A stretch of 64,000 bases of DNA from an uncultured Oscillospiraceae bacterium (GTDB lineage: Bacteria; Bacillota; Clostridia; Oscillospirales; Ruminococcaceae): NCBI GenBank assembly GCA_910586535.1, contig CAJUHS010000011.1, forward strand, positions 39,022 to 103,021. Direction: 5' to 3'. The position numbers and the translations under genes were made by a program. Under the pieces are notes generated by a model. It made no database searches, was not told the DNA's origin, and worked only from the letters and a program-made list of their open reading frames with translations. Of the stretch, positions 27,239 through 35,473 are shown in pieces. Numbering within the stretch: the stretch's first letter is position 1; each line of letters opens with the position of its first letter.

Positions 27239-27736
27239 TTATGTGGTTATTAACCGCGTGTAGTCTGTTTCTGCCCCTCTGTAGTCTGAAAGCCATGTGG
27301 CGTTATTTAATTCGCGCTCTGTCAATTTGTCGCCCTCTATGCTGTCAATGTATGCAATAGCCATTTTCAAGCCGTTTACCGTCTCTGTACCGTAAAATTT
27401 ACCTTCTTGTTTGCGACGTAACATATCAACACATACACTTTTTATATTTGCCTTGTAACTAATATCTGCATAATTAATATGGTCGAATACCTCGCCGCCC
27501 GCCCATGATTGCAAATATTCATCAGTTGGCATAAATGAAGTTATGCAGTTTTCTGTTCTTGCTACCTTTTCAGCCTCTTGGCGTGCCATTTCAACCGGAC
27601 CTCGTATTAAGTATTCGCGTTTCGGCTTGTCATGATAAAATTCTTTTTCATTATCAAACTTCTTTATCAAAAATAATTTGCCGTTATCGTCATAAGTTAT
27701 GACTTCTAAACCGTGTAAAACATCATCTTTTGCCAT
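27239..27736 (-). CDS. Unknown phage protein, 165 residues
   Basis: First gene of the leftward accessory operon. AAAGGCAAGGC… precedes the ATG, the same style of ribosome site seen before other small genes here. N-terminal beta strands (LEVITYDDNGKLFLIKKF) then helices; no recognised family. Confidence 0.6.
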   Translation of the reverse strand: MAKDDVLHGLEVITYDDNGKLFLIKKFDNEKEFYHDKPKREYLIRGPVEMARQEAEKVARTENCITSFMPTDEYLQSWAGGEVFDHINYADISYKANIKSVCVDMLRRKQEGKFYGTETVNGLKMAIAYIDSIEGDKLTERELNNATWLSDYRGAETDYTRLITT

Positions 27737-27799
27737 ACTCTTTTGCCTTGCCTTTCGCCGTTTCGGGGTTCTGCCCCTCGTCAGTAACGCGCGTGTTAG

Positions 27800-28161
27800 C
27801 GTTATACGGCGGGCGGCAATGCCGCCCTTTGCTATTTATACAGTTTTTTCAAATCTTTCAAAAAGCCTTTTTTCAGCAGCTTACCCGCATGGTCTACGTC
27901 TGCCATTATGTCATTATTACCACAAATATACTCTTCTTTTTCTTCAAGCGTTTTGGCTCTCAACATCAATTCTTCTGCCGCTTCCACTCGGTTGTAAAAT
28001 AACTTTCTGAATTTCTTGCAAAACTTTTCTTTATCGTCGCTGTTAGCCAGATATACAGGCTCTATGTAGTTGGTGTAATCGTCGTGTGTCATATAGCTTT
28101 CAGCATATCGTGTTTTCTCAATAAACTCACTGTACATCATAATTCTTTACCTTACCTTTCT
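27800..28161. repeat. Inverted duplication, copy A
   Basis: Inverse copy of 57128-57490. I compared the 309-base gene base by base and found no difference; the flanks differ only by one substitution upstream of the start codon and a small change in the hairpin loop downstream. Confidence 0.95.
27832..28140 (-). CDS. Unknown phage protein, 102 residues, copy A
   Basis: Highly charged, helical protein with no recognised domain; its codons are identical to those of the rightward gene at 57149-57457. AAAGGTAAGG lies upstream of the ATG. A GC-rich stem-loop (GGGCGGC-aat-GCCGCCC, 27811-27827) follows the stop. Exact identity means recent duplication or gene conversion. Confidence 0.7.
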   Translation of the reverse strand: MMYSEFIEKTRYAESYMTHDDYTNYIEPVYLANSDDKEKFCKKFRKLFYNRVEAAEELMLRAKTLEEKEEYICGNNDIMADVDHAGKLLKKGFLKDLKKLYK

Positions 28162-28235
28162 TACCGTTTCGCCGTTCTGCGGCTCATCAGTACCGTGCTT
28201 TTCAACGGTAGACGGCGGGCGGCGTGTACCGCCCT

Positions 28236-28556
28236 TTAAACCACTATTTCAAGTGGGTTTTCGTAGTTTATACCCGTCAGCTTGTACAACATTGACAGCA
28301 GATATGGCACATCATCTTCGTTATAACCGTTGCCGACGTTGTAATACATAAAATCTTCAAGCATTTGTATTAAATACGCTTTCTGTTCTTTTGTATATCG
28401 CTGTGTACTGTTTTCTTTAGATGTTGTAATACGCTTTTGAAGATTTGTAAATATTCTGTATTCGTCGCTGTTTGTATCATCATTATCACTGTATCTGTAT
28501 GACCTTGTGTCAAGCACGTGACACATTGTATGCCATTCGCGGTTTGTTAATTTCAT
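28236..28556 (-). CDS. Unknown phage protein, 106 residues
   Basis: First leftward gene from the divergent switch region, so probably expressed early after induction. Helical and charged; I recognise no Cro-like motif. A GC-rich stem-loop (28217-28234) follows its stop. Confidence 0.6.
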   Translation of the reverse strand: MKLTNREWHTMCHVLDTRSYRYSDNDDTNSDEYRIFTNLQKRITTSKENSTQRYTKEQKAYLIQMLEDFMYYNVGNGYNEDDVPYLLSMLYKLTGINYENPLEIVV

Positions 28557-28621
28557 ATGCTCACCTTGCCTTTCGTATTTTGATTTAAATATTTACTCGT
28601 TTTGTTCGTTTCTATGATTAT

Positions 28622-28739
28622 ATGTTACACCCGTTTTGTGCATTTGTCAAGTGCTTTTTCAAAGAAAATATGCACAAATTGAGTGTAATATTTTTGTGCA
28701 TATTTCAAGATTGATTTAGTCCCGTTTTGGGTGTAAAAT
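28622..28739. promoter_or_regulatory. Divergent promoter/operator region of the lysogeny switch
   Basis: Leftward promoter: TTGACA (28650-28645), 17-base spacer, TAACAT. Rightward promoter: TTGATT 28711-28716, 17-base spacer, TAAAAT 28734-28739. Operators: a TTTTGTGCATTTG at 28634-28646 in the leftward spacer, and a perfect 12-bp inverted pair AATATGCACAAA (28667-28678)/TTTGTGCATATT (28693-28704). TTACACCC/GGGTGTAA at 28624 and 28729 add a second inverted pair around both promoters. Confidence 0.7.
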
Positions 28740-28762
28740 AATAATAGTTAGGAGATGATCGA

Positions 28763-29101
28763 ATGAGACTTAAAGAAATCAGAAAAAGTAAAAATATTTC
28801 CCAGGAACAGGCTGCCAATGCCTTGGGAATTTCCGTTCGGGCATATCAGAATTATGAGTATGAGCAGCGGGAACCCAATATTGAAATGATAAACAAGCTT
28901 GCTGACTTTTACGGCGTAACAACGGATTATCTTCTCGGTCGCGAGCCTCTCCAAAACCCCCTTGCGGTCTGCGAAAAGGACGAAGCGGCGGTTATCGAAA
29001 AATATCTTAGTCTGCCGTCCGAAACAAGAAAGTGTACTCTTAATGTCCTCCGTCAGTTGGGAGAAACTATGCAAGCACCTCCGCAGGACAATAAAAAATA
29101 A
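28763..29101 (+). CDS. Phage repressor, XRE family (cI-like)
   Basis: Protein of 112 residues with an N-terminal Cro/cI helix-turn-helix (ISQEQAANALGISVRAYQNYE) and the segment ADFYGVTTDYLLGR typical of Firmicutes prophage repressors. It lacks a LexA-like peptidase, so release must rely on another route, perhaps the antirepressor next door. AGGAG lies before the ATG. Divergent to 28556 over an operator-rich region. Confidence 0.85.
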   Translation: MRLKEIRKSKNISQEQAANALGISVRAYQNYEYEQREPNIEMINKLADFYGVTTDYLLGREPLQNPLAVCEKDEAAVIEKYLSLPSETRKCTLNVLRQLGETMQAPPQDNKK

Positions 29102-29125
29102 GCCCTCCAAATACAGAGGGCTTAC
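29100..29125. terminator. Hairpin between repressor and antirepressor
   Basis: AAGCCCTC…GAGGGCTT stem directly after the repressor stop; weak T-run, so efficiency is uncertain. Confidence 0.5.
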
Positions 29126-29179
29126 AATCGTGCTGCTGCAAGCTGTAAATATTTAATTAGGTGCAACATAGTTGGTTGC

Positions 29180-29896
29180 TTACGTAGCTTTACAATGGTG
29201 CGCTTCAAGGTATAACAGCTTAAACGTTTCACGCCCTTTAGGAGTAATAAGCGTCTGCGTACCGCTCCAGTTTGTTTTCTCGTTTATACACTCTTTGACC
29301 TCAAATAAACCGTCGTTCTTTTCGGCATAAGGCATAAGCTTACCGCGCTTATCTCGGTATATGTACTTCTTTTCAATAAGGAACTGTACAAAGCTTTTTT
29401 CTTTGTAGCCGAGTTGTTGAGCCGTTTCACGAAAATTTGTAAGTAAATTTCTGTCAACGAGAGCGTCAAAATAATCTGCTTTAGGCTTCATCACCTGATT
29501 ATCGACCGTAAGCTGTGATACCGTGATGTGCAGACGTTTCAGTTCTTCGTCGGCAACTCTCAACGCCCTTGCCATGATAGCCTGCGGATTGTTGAACTGT
29601 TCCTCAACAGCTATGAAATACTGGCGGCACTGCTTTCCCTTTTCGGAACGCTGTATCATACAGATTTCTTTTGCCATTTCAAGCGTGAGTTGGTGGTCGG
29701 TTTTAGGCTTTCCTGCCTTGCCGTCTGACCTATTCGTCAAAATTGGCGAATAGTCAATATTTTCTGAAAAGCCGTAATCTGTCATTCGTTCAAACCACTT
29801 TGCATACTCTGTACCGATTTCAAGAGCCTCGTGCAAGTCCCTGCCGAGAACAGTAGGGCGGTCGCTGTCGTAGTTGATTTTGATTAACTCGTTCAT
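29180..29896 (-). CDS. Phage antirepressor (AntA/AntB plus KilAC domain)
   Basis: Protein of 238 residues. The first ~75 residues (VLGRDLHEALEIGTEYAKWFERM…) are an AntA/AntB antirepressor domain; the last ~110 (…LLTNFRETAQQLGYKEKSFVQFLIEKKYIYRD…TPKGRETF) form a KilA-C/ANT domain. Such proteins bind and inactivate prophage repressors. It sits beside the repressor gene and is coupled to the upstream gene by a four-base overlap. Confidence 0.9.
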   Translation of the reverse strand: MNELIKINYDSDRPTVLGRDLHEALEIGTEYAKWFERMTDYGFSENIDYSPILTNRSDGKAGKPKTDHQLTLEMAKEICMIQRSEKGKQCRQYFIAVEEQFNNPQAIMARALRVADEELKRLHITVSQLTVDNQVMKPKADYFDALVDRNLLTNFRETAQQLGYKEKSFVQFLIEKKYIYRDKRGKLMPYAEKNDGLFEVKECINEKTNWSGTQTLITPKGRETFKLLYLEAHHCKAT

Positions 29897-30123
29897 TTTG
29901 ACACCACCTGCATAGCAATTTTCATTGCAACGGTAAAACCGCAGCGGAAGGCTCGGCGTGAATCGGCAATTTGTATTTCACAAAGCTTATCATATAAATC
30001 AGAAGAAAGGGTTTTGTCAATCTCTTGCATATTATTCTTTAACTTCGCGTTATCTACCGAAGCGAAAAGATCGTCATTGTCTTCACAGTATGCGTCGTAC
30101 AGTTGTTCAATATAGTCAACCAT
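29893..30123 (-). CDS. Unknown phage protein, 76 residues
   Basis: Acidic helical protein (…LYDAYCEDNDDLFASVDNAKL…) whose C-terminal part, DSRRAFRCGFTVAMKIAMQV, resembles small proteins repeatedly found next to antirepressors in clostridial phages. No function known. ACGGAGGTTTT precedes the ATG. Confidence 0.65.
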   Translation of the reverse strand: MVDYIEQLYDAYCEDNDDLFASVDNAKLKNNMQEIDKTLSSDLYDKLCEIQIADSRRAFRCGFTVAMKIAMQVVSK

Positions 30124-30153
30124 AATAAAAACCTCCGTAAAATGTTTGACATT

Positions 30154-30198
30154 CCACAGAGGATATGCTATAATAGATTTAGCAAATATCCTTTGTGG
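30154..30198. promoter_or_regulatory. Inverted repeat around the promoter of the antirepressor operon
   Basis: CCACAGAGGATAT (30154-30166) faces ATATCCTTTGTGG (30186-30198) with one mismatch over 13 bases. TATTATAG-like -10 sequence for the leftward operon lies in the loop, so this is a plausible operator. Confidence 0.55.
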
Positions 30199-30210
30199 AT
30201 TTTGTGGTGG

Positions 30211-30257
30211 ATAGAACGTTGTTTTGTTTGGTAGACGGGCAACGTTCTATTTTTTTA
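30211..30257 (+). terminator. Terminator-like hairpin
   Basis: ATAGAACGTTG and CAACGTTCTAT pair perfectly over 11 bp, followed by TTTTTTT on the plus strand. It overlaps the 3' end of the small leftward RHH gene. Confidence 0.6.
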
Positions 30258-30423
30258 TTTCAGACCTTAATTTTTGAATACCACGCCGTATTCCCTCGGT
30301 TTTGGCAATACTTTCTTGTTCACAATATTTTTCTAAAATTTCAGAACATTCATTATCAAGCCGAACGTGAATAGGCTTTGATTTAGGGTTTTCAATTTTA
30401 GGTCTGCCTGTTCTTGGCGACAT
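30247..30423 (-). CDS. Small ribbon-helix-helix protein, 58 residues
   Basis: Begins MSPRTGRPKIENPKSKPIHV, then R-L-D-N-E…LEKYCEQ, an Arc/CopG-like pattern with a basic N-terminal arm and strand followed by two helices. The GAGGTGAT ribosome site lies just before the ATG at 30423. Likely a phage DNA-binding regulator; DNA binding is inferred. Confidence 0.7.
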   Translation of the reverse strand: MSPRTGRPKIENPKSKPIHVRLDNECSEILEKYCEQESIAKTEGIRRGIQKLRSEIKK

Positions 30424-30609
30424 TTTATCACCTCACTTTTTGTAGCCCTATAATTATTATACATCTTGGGCTACGATAAATCAATATATAAATGCGACAA
30501 AATTATATAGCATAATTTGTCGATTTTGCTATAATTTTACTAAAATGTTGCAGCAGGTGCGGTTTTGTGGTATTATAAAATTAAATATTACATAAACGTA
30601 GGTGAATTT

Positions 30610-31335
30610 ATGAAACATATAAAATACATATCAGTACTTGTAGTAGTGCTAGCAACTTTTGCTATAATCATTTATTATGCTGCCGATTTACTTGAAAATT
30701 TTACAACACCTGATGTTAAATTGATATTTTCGTTCTTTTTTGCTGTTACAGTGTTTTTAGCTAGTTCAATTTTTGGATTGCTTGACTCAAAAAAAGAGGA
30801 AAAAAATACGGCAGAAATGCGTAAACAATATGATGTTATATATAGTGATATAAAAAGTTCTGTTATTTCTGAAAATTCAACTTCTGAAAAGAATACTGAT
30901 ATATTAGAACTAATGTTAGCCAACATGAGAGAAATTAATGATTATTACATATTAAGTAAAACACAAGCTCAAAAATCGTTTAGCTTAGCTGTTGTGATGT
31001 GTATTATAGGAATAGTATTAATGGGTGTATCAATATTTGCAGCATTCTTTCAATCAAGTAATGTGATTTCAGCAATAATACCCGCCGTAGGTGCTGCAAT
31101 CGTTGAAGTAATTGCAGGTACATCACTAATCGTATACAAAAACTCTTTATCTCAACTTAACCGTTATTTCAATTCATTACATAGCAACGAAAGATTTTTG
31201 TCGATTGTAAATATAGTCAGCAAAGCAAGCCCCGAAAAACAAGATGATATGTATTTTGAAATAATAAAAAGTCAGATAGGCTTGGTTTCAACCGATTTAA
31301 TTGAAAATACTAATGAAGAAGACAAGACAAAATGA
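30610..31335 (+). CDS. Membrane protein resembling TRADD-N-associated 2-TM proteins (phage moron)
   Basis: Protein of 241 residues: two N-terminal membrane helices (about 6-24 and 38-57), a charged cytoplasmic stretch, then a second hydrophobic pair (about 123-145 and 152-175). The part from NDYYILSKTQAQKSFS through the second pair to LNRYFNSLHSNERFLSIVN resembles the two-helix membrane domain found beside TRADD-N domains in bacterial conflict systems. GGTGAA precedes the ATG; the frame opens at 30565 without a ribosome site. It lies on the strand opposite its neighbours, is AT-rich and has its own terminator: the layout of a lysogenic-conversion gene. A role in excluding other phages is inference. 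Confidence 0.6.
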   Translation: MKHIKYISVLVVVLATFAIIIYYAADLLENFTTPDVKLIFSFFFAVTVFLASSIFGLLDSKKEEKNTAEMRKQYDVIYSDIKSSVISENSTSEKNTDILELMLANMREINDYYILSKTQAQKSFSLAVVMCIIGIVLMGVSIFAAFFQSSNVISAIIPAVGAAIVEVIAGTSLIVYKNSLSQLNRYFNSLHSNERFLSIVNIVSKASPEKQDDMYFEIIKSQIGLVSTDLIENTNEEDKTK

Positions 31336-31366
31336 TTGAAATGGTTTGCTGCGTAGGACGAAAAAA

Positions 31367-31400
31367 TAAGCTCCCCGCCTTTTGGCAGAGAGCTTATTAT
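31367..31400. terminator. Bidirectional terminator
   Basis: AATAAGCTC-ccc-GCC-tttt-GGC-aga-GAGCTTATT: a strong stem with an internal loop between the rightward membrane-protein gene and the leftward lysis genes. Confidence 0.75.
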
Positions 31401-31403
31401 CGA

Positions 31404-31658
31404 CTATGATTCGCTTTTTTCAAGCTGTTGTTCCAAATCGCCAATACGGTGATTGGCAACGGCTATTTTTTCGGCTGTTACCGCCTCGTTCTGTTCAAGA
31501 CGGTACACACGTTCGATAAGGTTGTTATGCTTCTCAACCTTTTTTTCGAGCTGCTCAATGCGGTAGTTGGTAAGCTTTGTATTGATGAAAATTCCCGCAA
31601 AAGTACCAAGTGCGCTTCCCGCAAGCGTTATGAGCGATACAACGATTTCAGCAGACAT
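31404..31658 (-). CDS. XhlA-like cell-lysis protein
   Basis: Protein of 84 residues: an N-terminal membrane segment (VVSLITLAGSALGTFAGIFI) and a long coiled coil (…IEQLEKKVEKHNNLIERVYRLEQ…). This arrangement is like haemolysin XhlA/holin-accessory proteins of PBSX-type phages, though the order of membrane helix and coil is reversed relative to XhlA. Follows the holin directly. Confidence 0.55.
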   Translation of the reverse strand: MSAEIVVSLITLAGSALGTFAGIFINTKLTNYRIEQLEKKVEKHNNLIERVYRLEQNEAVTAEKIAVANHRIGDLEQQLEKSES

Positions 31659-31883
31659 TTACGTACCCTCCGAATCCTCGGAATTATTAAGAGCCGCCTT
31701 GTCCGTACCGCTCTCGGCGAAAATGTATGTAACCAGTACACCCGTTGAGGTAATAGCCCCCGCGATCTTTTCCTGCGAACCGCTGTCCGCACCGAAGATT
31801 ATCATAACACTGATAACCACGCCCGACACCGCCGCCCAGAATTTTCTTGATGAAAGCTTTCTTCTCCAGTTGATGTTTTTCAT
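31659..31883 (-). CDS. Phage holin
   Basis: Protein of about 74 residues: a basic start (MKNINWRRKLSSRKFW), a membrane helix (AAVSGVVISVMIIFG), a short turn, and a second hydrophobic helix (IAGAITSTGVLVTYIFAE). This fits small two-helix holins that open the membrane for the endolysin. GGAGG precedes the ATG at 31883; an open frame upstream to 31964 lacks one. Lies between the amidase and the XhlA-like gene. Confidence 0.8.
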   Translation of the reverse strand: MKNINWRRKLSSRKFWAAVSGVVISVMIIFGADSGSQEKIAGAITSTGVLVTYIFAESGTDKAALNNSEDSEGT

Positions 31884-32052
31884 AACAATTATGCCTCCTT
31901 TTAAAAATATATTTTGTAAAAACACATTACAAGCAATATCTTTTACTTTTAAAAGCCTACGCAATCAACCCATATATGGGAACGTTGATACAAATTGATA
32001 AACGCATTTCTTTTCAAGAAAGAGTTGCAAGCAATATATTTTCAATCGTAAG

Positions 32053-32910
32053 TTATATCCGTTTAACATATTTACTGCCGAGAGATATCCACCCCGCACC
32101 GCTTTTAAGCTTTCCCCAAAGGATATTTCCCTCGTGAGCGGTTGCGACAATTGTGTACGCGCCCTTGTCGCGGATAACGCCGTTTATCTTAGCGGTAAGG
32201 GACGGCTGTGCGCGGATATTAAGCGCAGGATCAAGCACGCGAACCATAAACGTCCCGCTCGAAACAACGGAGCTTCCTCCAAGCTTTTTGATGTAGCCGT
32301 CCACCTGCTTTTTAAACCCGATCCAGTCGGGAATTATGTACAGCGGACAGTTTTTATAGGAGTGGGGAGCGGTACACCACTTATCAATATTTGCGGTATC
32401 GGACAGTTTAGTGCGTCCGTCCTTGACGTGGAGCCAGTATGTGTGGGTGTACAAATTATCCGCAGTCAGACCGTTTTTGTGCAGCAGATACGCCGCAAGC
32501 CTCGCCGCATTGTCCCGCGCTTTGATATTTTCCGCTCCGCTTTCGCCTGACATAATGCATTCAATCGCAATGGTCTGCATATTTCCGGGACCGGTTCCGT
32601 CGGCGCAGGTCCAGTTGCAGCGGCTGTCCTCAAGATTCTGCCATGCACACAGATCGTCGGTATAGTAATGGGTGCGGACGGTACCCATGTTGCCGTTAAG
32701 TGTGGCGCGGGTGTACTGTTCGCCGTCGTCCTCCACGCGGGGCAAGTCCTCGGTGTTGTGGATCGTCACCCCGATGAGCGGCTTTTGGCGCAGTGGCGGC
32801 AGGGTGATATTGTTGACATTGTGGTCTTTCAGAAAATATTTGTGGACGGTCACGCCGTTAAGTATTGACGTGCTGTCAGGCGTTAGCTTCGGCAGATAGA
32901 TTTTTCCCAT
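32053..32910 (-). CDS. Endolysin: N-acetylmuramoyl-L-alanine amidase with SH3 domain
   Basis: Protein of 285 residues. Residues ~40-200 form an Amidase_2 domain: IGVTIHNT (zinc histidine), THYYTDD, …AIECIMSG…, TYWLHVKDG and CTAPHSYKNCP carry the usual ligand and catalytic positions. Residues ~220-285 form a bacterial SH3 domain (FMVRVLDPALNIRAQPS…WGKLKSGAGWISL) for wall binding. It cuts the amide bond between muramic acid and L-alanine to lyse the host. Adjacent to the holin. Confidence 0.92.
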   Translation of the reverse strand: MGKIYLPKLTPDSTSILNGVTVHKYFLKDHNVNNITLPPLRQKPLIGVTIHNTEDLPRVEDDGEQYTRATLNGNMGTVRTHYYTDDLCAWQNLEDSRCNWTCADGTGPGNMQTIAIECIMSGESGAENIKARDNAARLAAYLLHKNGLTADNLYTHTYWLHVKDGRTKLSDTANIDKWCTAPHSYKNCPLYIIPDWIGFKKQVDGYIKKLGGSSVVSSGTFMVRVLDPALNIRAQPSLTAKINGVIRDKGAYTIVATAHEGNILWGKLKSGAGWISLGSKYVKRI

Positions 32911-32941
32911 AGTTCATTTTACCTCCCGTTCTGTAATCTTT

Positions 32942-34453
32942 TTATTTAACTAAAATCTTAATATGGTTTTCGTCGAGCCTTGAAAGAACCCTATAACCCG
33001 CTTTGGATTTTGTTGCAATGCCGCCGTTTGCAGGAACACAATAGCCGTTGACCTCGCAAGTACTGTCATCAACAACTATCAGCTTGCCTACAAGACCGAC
33101 CGCCGCCCATTCCTTACGGTCTAAGCGGCTGACATAGCTTTCGTTATCTTCCTCGCGAAAATCCTCGTTTAAAATCCATGCACCGTTTTCGTCAAGCAGC
33201 CTTTCACCGAAAATGTCTGTTTTCCATTTCTTTCCCCAATCGTCCGTTTGAGCGTCCGCAACAACAGATGGTGTTGCCGAAACAACGCCCAATATGTAAT
33301 CATCATCTGCACTTGCAAGGCGTATCTTTTCACCGTCAAGGGTCACAAACAAGCCCCGCCTATCCTCGTTGTAGGGATTGCCGTCAAACCATTCAAACAT
33401 TTCAGCATAGTCCGCTCCGCTTGCTGTGTAGGATTTTGTTCCTTTTATATCGCCCGCGGCTGTTATTCTAAACGCATTTGAACGAGTTGTTGCTGTCATA
33501 CTGCCATCTGCATTATTTGCCCCTGTTCCATTACCTACGACAAACAAGTCTCCTGTTGTACCGGTTATATCTGCGGCTGTGGGTGTTTTGGAAAACTTAC
33601 CGCAGATAAAGTTTAAGTTCTTTGAAATATTTCCAAATCCAAATATTCCAACACCTTTTACTTGTTCCGCTGAATTGCTATTGCCAAATATACCTGAATC
33701 GGAAGCGCCTTTAATATCATTTGATGTACCAAATATGCCTGTAGACATACAAGCCGCTCCGTTATTTCTTAATCCGCATATAATTGTGTATGAGGGTCCT
33801 CCATTATTAGATGATGAACCCTTTGTTCCTGCTGTATTTTCGTTTCCTACAACCAACACCCCATGTTCAGCAGATGAAGAACCTATAACATTTTCCATTC
33901 CGATGATGGCAGAATGGTAGGAGCAAAGTGTATTGTCACTGCCAATGATAAAACCATACTTTCCTTCGCTGACATTACTTTCGCCCGCAACAATACTTCT
34001 CATACCCTGAACATTGTTAGAAAAGCCCAAAACTAAGCATTGTACCGCAGTGCAAGTATTTTTCGTACCGGATACAATAGAGTTTTTCCCCGAAACGTTA
34101 TCCGCTGATCCAATTACAATGCTGTTGTCAAGATTATTATCAGCTTCACCATAGGAAATAGGGGTATCCCCTATGTAAAGACCGCCCTTATGTTCAGTAT
34201 CATTTCCTGCACATATGACTTTTGATGTTACGGTGTCGCTGTTTGTATCCGCACTGCTTTCTATAGTAACTGACAATTCAACCGTTTTTTCCTGTATCTC
34301 TTTTATTGCCTCGGAAGTTGTATGCAGAAGCGCGTTGAAATACTCGGCGGGCGGCTTGTAACCCGGCTGAAACCCTTTTTCAATCAAATCCTGCGGAGGG
34401 GTAACACCTGCGTTATCCCAACCAATGGGTTTGTTTTGGTATTCAATTGACAT
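32942..34453 (-). CDS. Tail fibre with YadA-like head repeats and peptidase G2 domain
   Basis: Protein of 503 residues. The N-terminal ~80 residues (…PPQDLIEKGFQPGYKPPAEYFN…) are typical of tail-end fibres. Residues ~85-290 show short repeats of the form (N/G)SIV-(I/S)G-x-x-N-x-(V/A)-x-G, like the left-handed roll of trimeric adhesin heads. From about residue 340 (SYTASGADYAEMFEW…) comes the peptidase G2 autoprocessing (intramolecular chaperone) domain, which cuts itself off after trimer assembly. Likely receptor-binding. Confidence 0.82.
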   Translation of the reverse strand: MSIEYQNKPIGWDNAGVTPPQDLIEKGFQPGYKPPAEYFNALLHTTSEAIKEIQEKTVELSVTIESSADTNSDTVTSKVICAGNDTEHKGGLYIGDTPISYGEADNNLDNSIVIGSADNVSGKNSIVSGTKNTCTAVQCLVLGFSNNVQGMRSIVAGESNVSEGKYGFIIGSDNTLCSYHSAIIGMENVIGSSSAEHGVLVVGNENTAGTKGSSSNNGGPSYTIICGLRNNGAACMSTGIFGTSNDIKGASDSGIFGNSNSAEQVKGVGIFGFGNISKNLNFICGKFSKTPTAADITGTTGDLFVVGNGTGANNADGSMTATTRSNAFRITAAGDIKGTKSYTASGADYAEMFEWFDGNPYNEDRRGLFVTLDGEKIRLASADDDYILGVVSATPSVVADAQTDDWGKKWKTDIFGERLLDENGAWILNEDFREEDNESYVSRLDRKEWAAVGLVGKLIVVDDSTCEVNGYCVPANGGIATKSKAGYRVLSRLDENHIKILVK

Positions 34454-34465
34454 AATATTATCCTC

Positions 34466-35473
34466 CTATACGTTAATATCTATAACATCACCGACATAAC
34501 CGCCGATTGACTGTTCAATGTTTCCAAAGCCCCTGTTTACGTCATAAACAGGTTCTGATGATGAAAATTCAAATGTACCGACAAGAGCGGGTTTCCACGT
34601 TATAATGTGTTCGCTGATTATCGACGGAGGCAGTTTGTCACTATAGGCTATTGCCTTAACGGTTTTGGAAACGCCCTTGTAATCTCCCGCATACAGTATA
34701 AAAGGCTCCGTATACAATGCTGATTGATCTGTCGGGTCTGTACCGTCCGTCGTATAATAAATTCTTGCGTTATGAGTATAGCTTAATAAGCTTACCTTTG
34801 CGGGTTGATTATAGGTTATGCGCGTATTCGGCGGCACAACGCTTATGCGCGGCTTACGCGTCCTAATATCTGTTGTACCCGATATGACGGTACCAAAATA
34901 GCCGCCTATAGTTTGCTCAATATTTCCCCAGCCTTTGTTTGGGTCGTATTCTTCGGGAATGCTGCCAAACTCGAACGTACCCCAAAAATAGCTTGCTTCG
35001 ATCTGTACGCCGATTGCAATCAGCTTTTTTGTAAGCTCTTTAATTTGGTCGGCATTAAGTCCTGTTTCAAGCAAATTTTCATACGGCATATCTTTAAGGC
35101 GTACAGTTGCGATGCTGTCCGCAACTTCGCTGATCTGCATATTACCTTTTCCGAAAATGTAGTCAAGCCCGTGCATAACGCTCATATAGTCGCTTTTGCT
35201 GATATTTGCGGCAATATTAGCCTTTATAACGGCTCTGTATTGCTTGTCGTTAAGTGTTCCGCGGTATAAACCAAGCATTTCGCCGTAATCATCAAGAATT
35301 TTCCCGAAAGCATTATCCAAATCAAGCATACCGACAACTTCGGATATATCCGCATGCAATGCATTAACAGCAGCCTCATTTATTTGTAAAAGCTTGCTGT
35401 TATTGCTTTCGGGTCTCTTGTCGTATGCGTCGGGCAACTTTTTTACATACGCTCTGTCCTCAAAATCGTTCAT
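34466..35473 (-). CDS. Tail protein (DUF2612/XkdU-like) with chitobiase-like C-terminal domain
   Basis: Protein of 335 residues. The first ~170 residues resemble YmfQ/DUF2612-type baseplate proteins that follow gpJ (…YGEMLGLYRGTLNDKQYRAV…). Residues ~215-290 are a CHB_HEX_C_1-type beta domain (SYTHNARIYYTTDGTDPTD…), often used for carbohydrate contact. Two similar FEFxS…(Y/V)D.N.G(W/F)GNIEQ segments flank it, an internal duplication. Overlaps gpJ by four bases. Confidence 0.8.
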   Translation of the reverse strand: MNDFEDRAYVKKLPDAYDKRPESNNSKLLQINEAAVNALHADISEVVGMLDLDNAFGKILDDYGEMLGLYRGTLNDKQYRAVIKANIAANISKSDYMSVMHGLDYIFGKGNMQISEVADSIATVRLKDMPYENLLETGLNADQIKELTKKLIAIGVQIEASYFWGTFEFGSIPEEYDPNKGWGNIEQTIGGYFGTVISGTTDIRTRKPRISVVPPNTRITYNQPAKVSLLSYTHNARIYYTTDGTDPTDQSALYTEPFILYAGDYKGVSKTVKAIAYSDKLPPSIISEHIITWKPALVGTFEFSSSEPVYDVNRGFGNIEQSIGGYVGDVIDINV

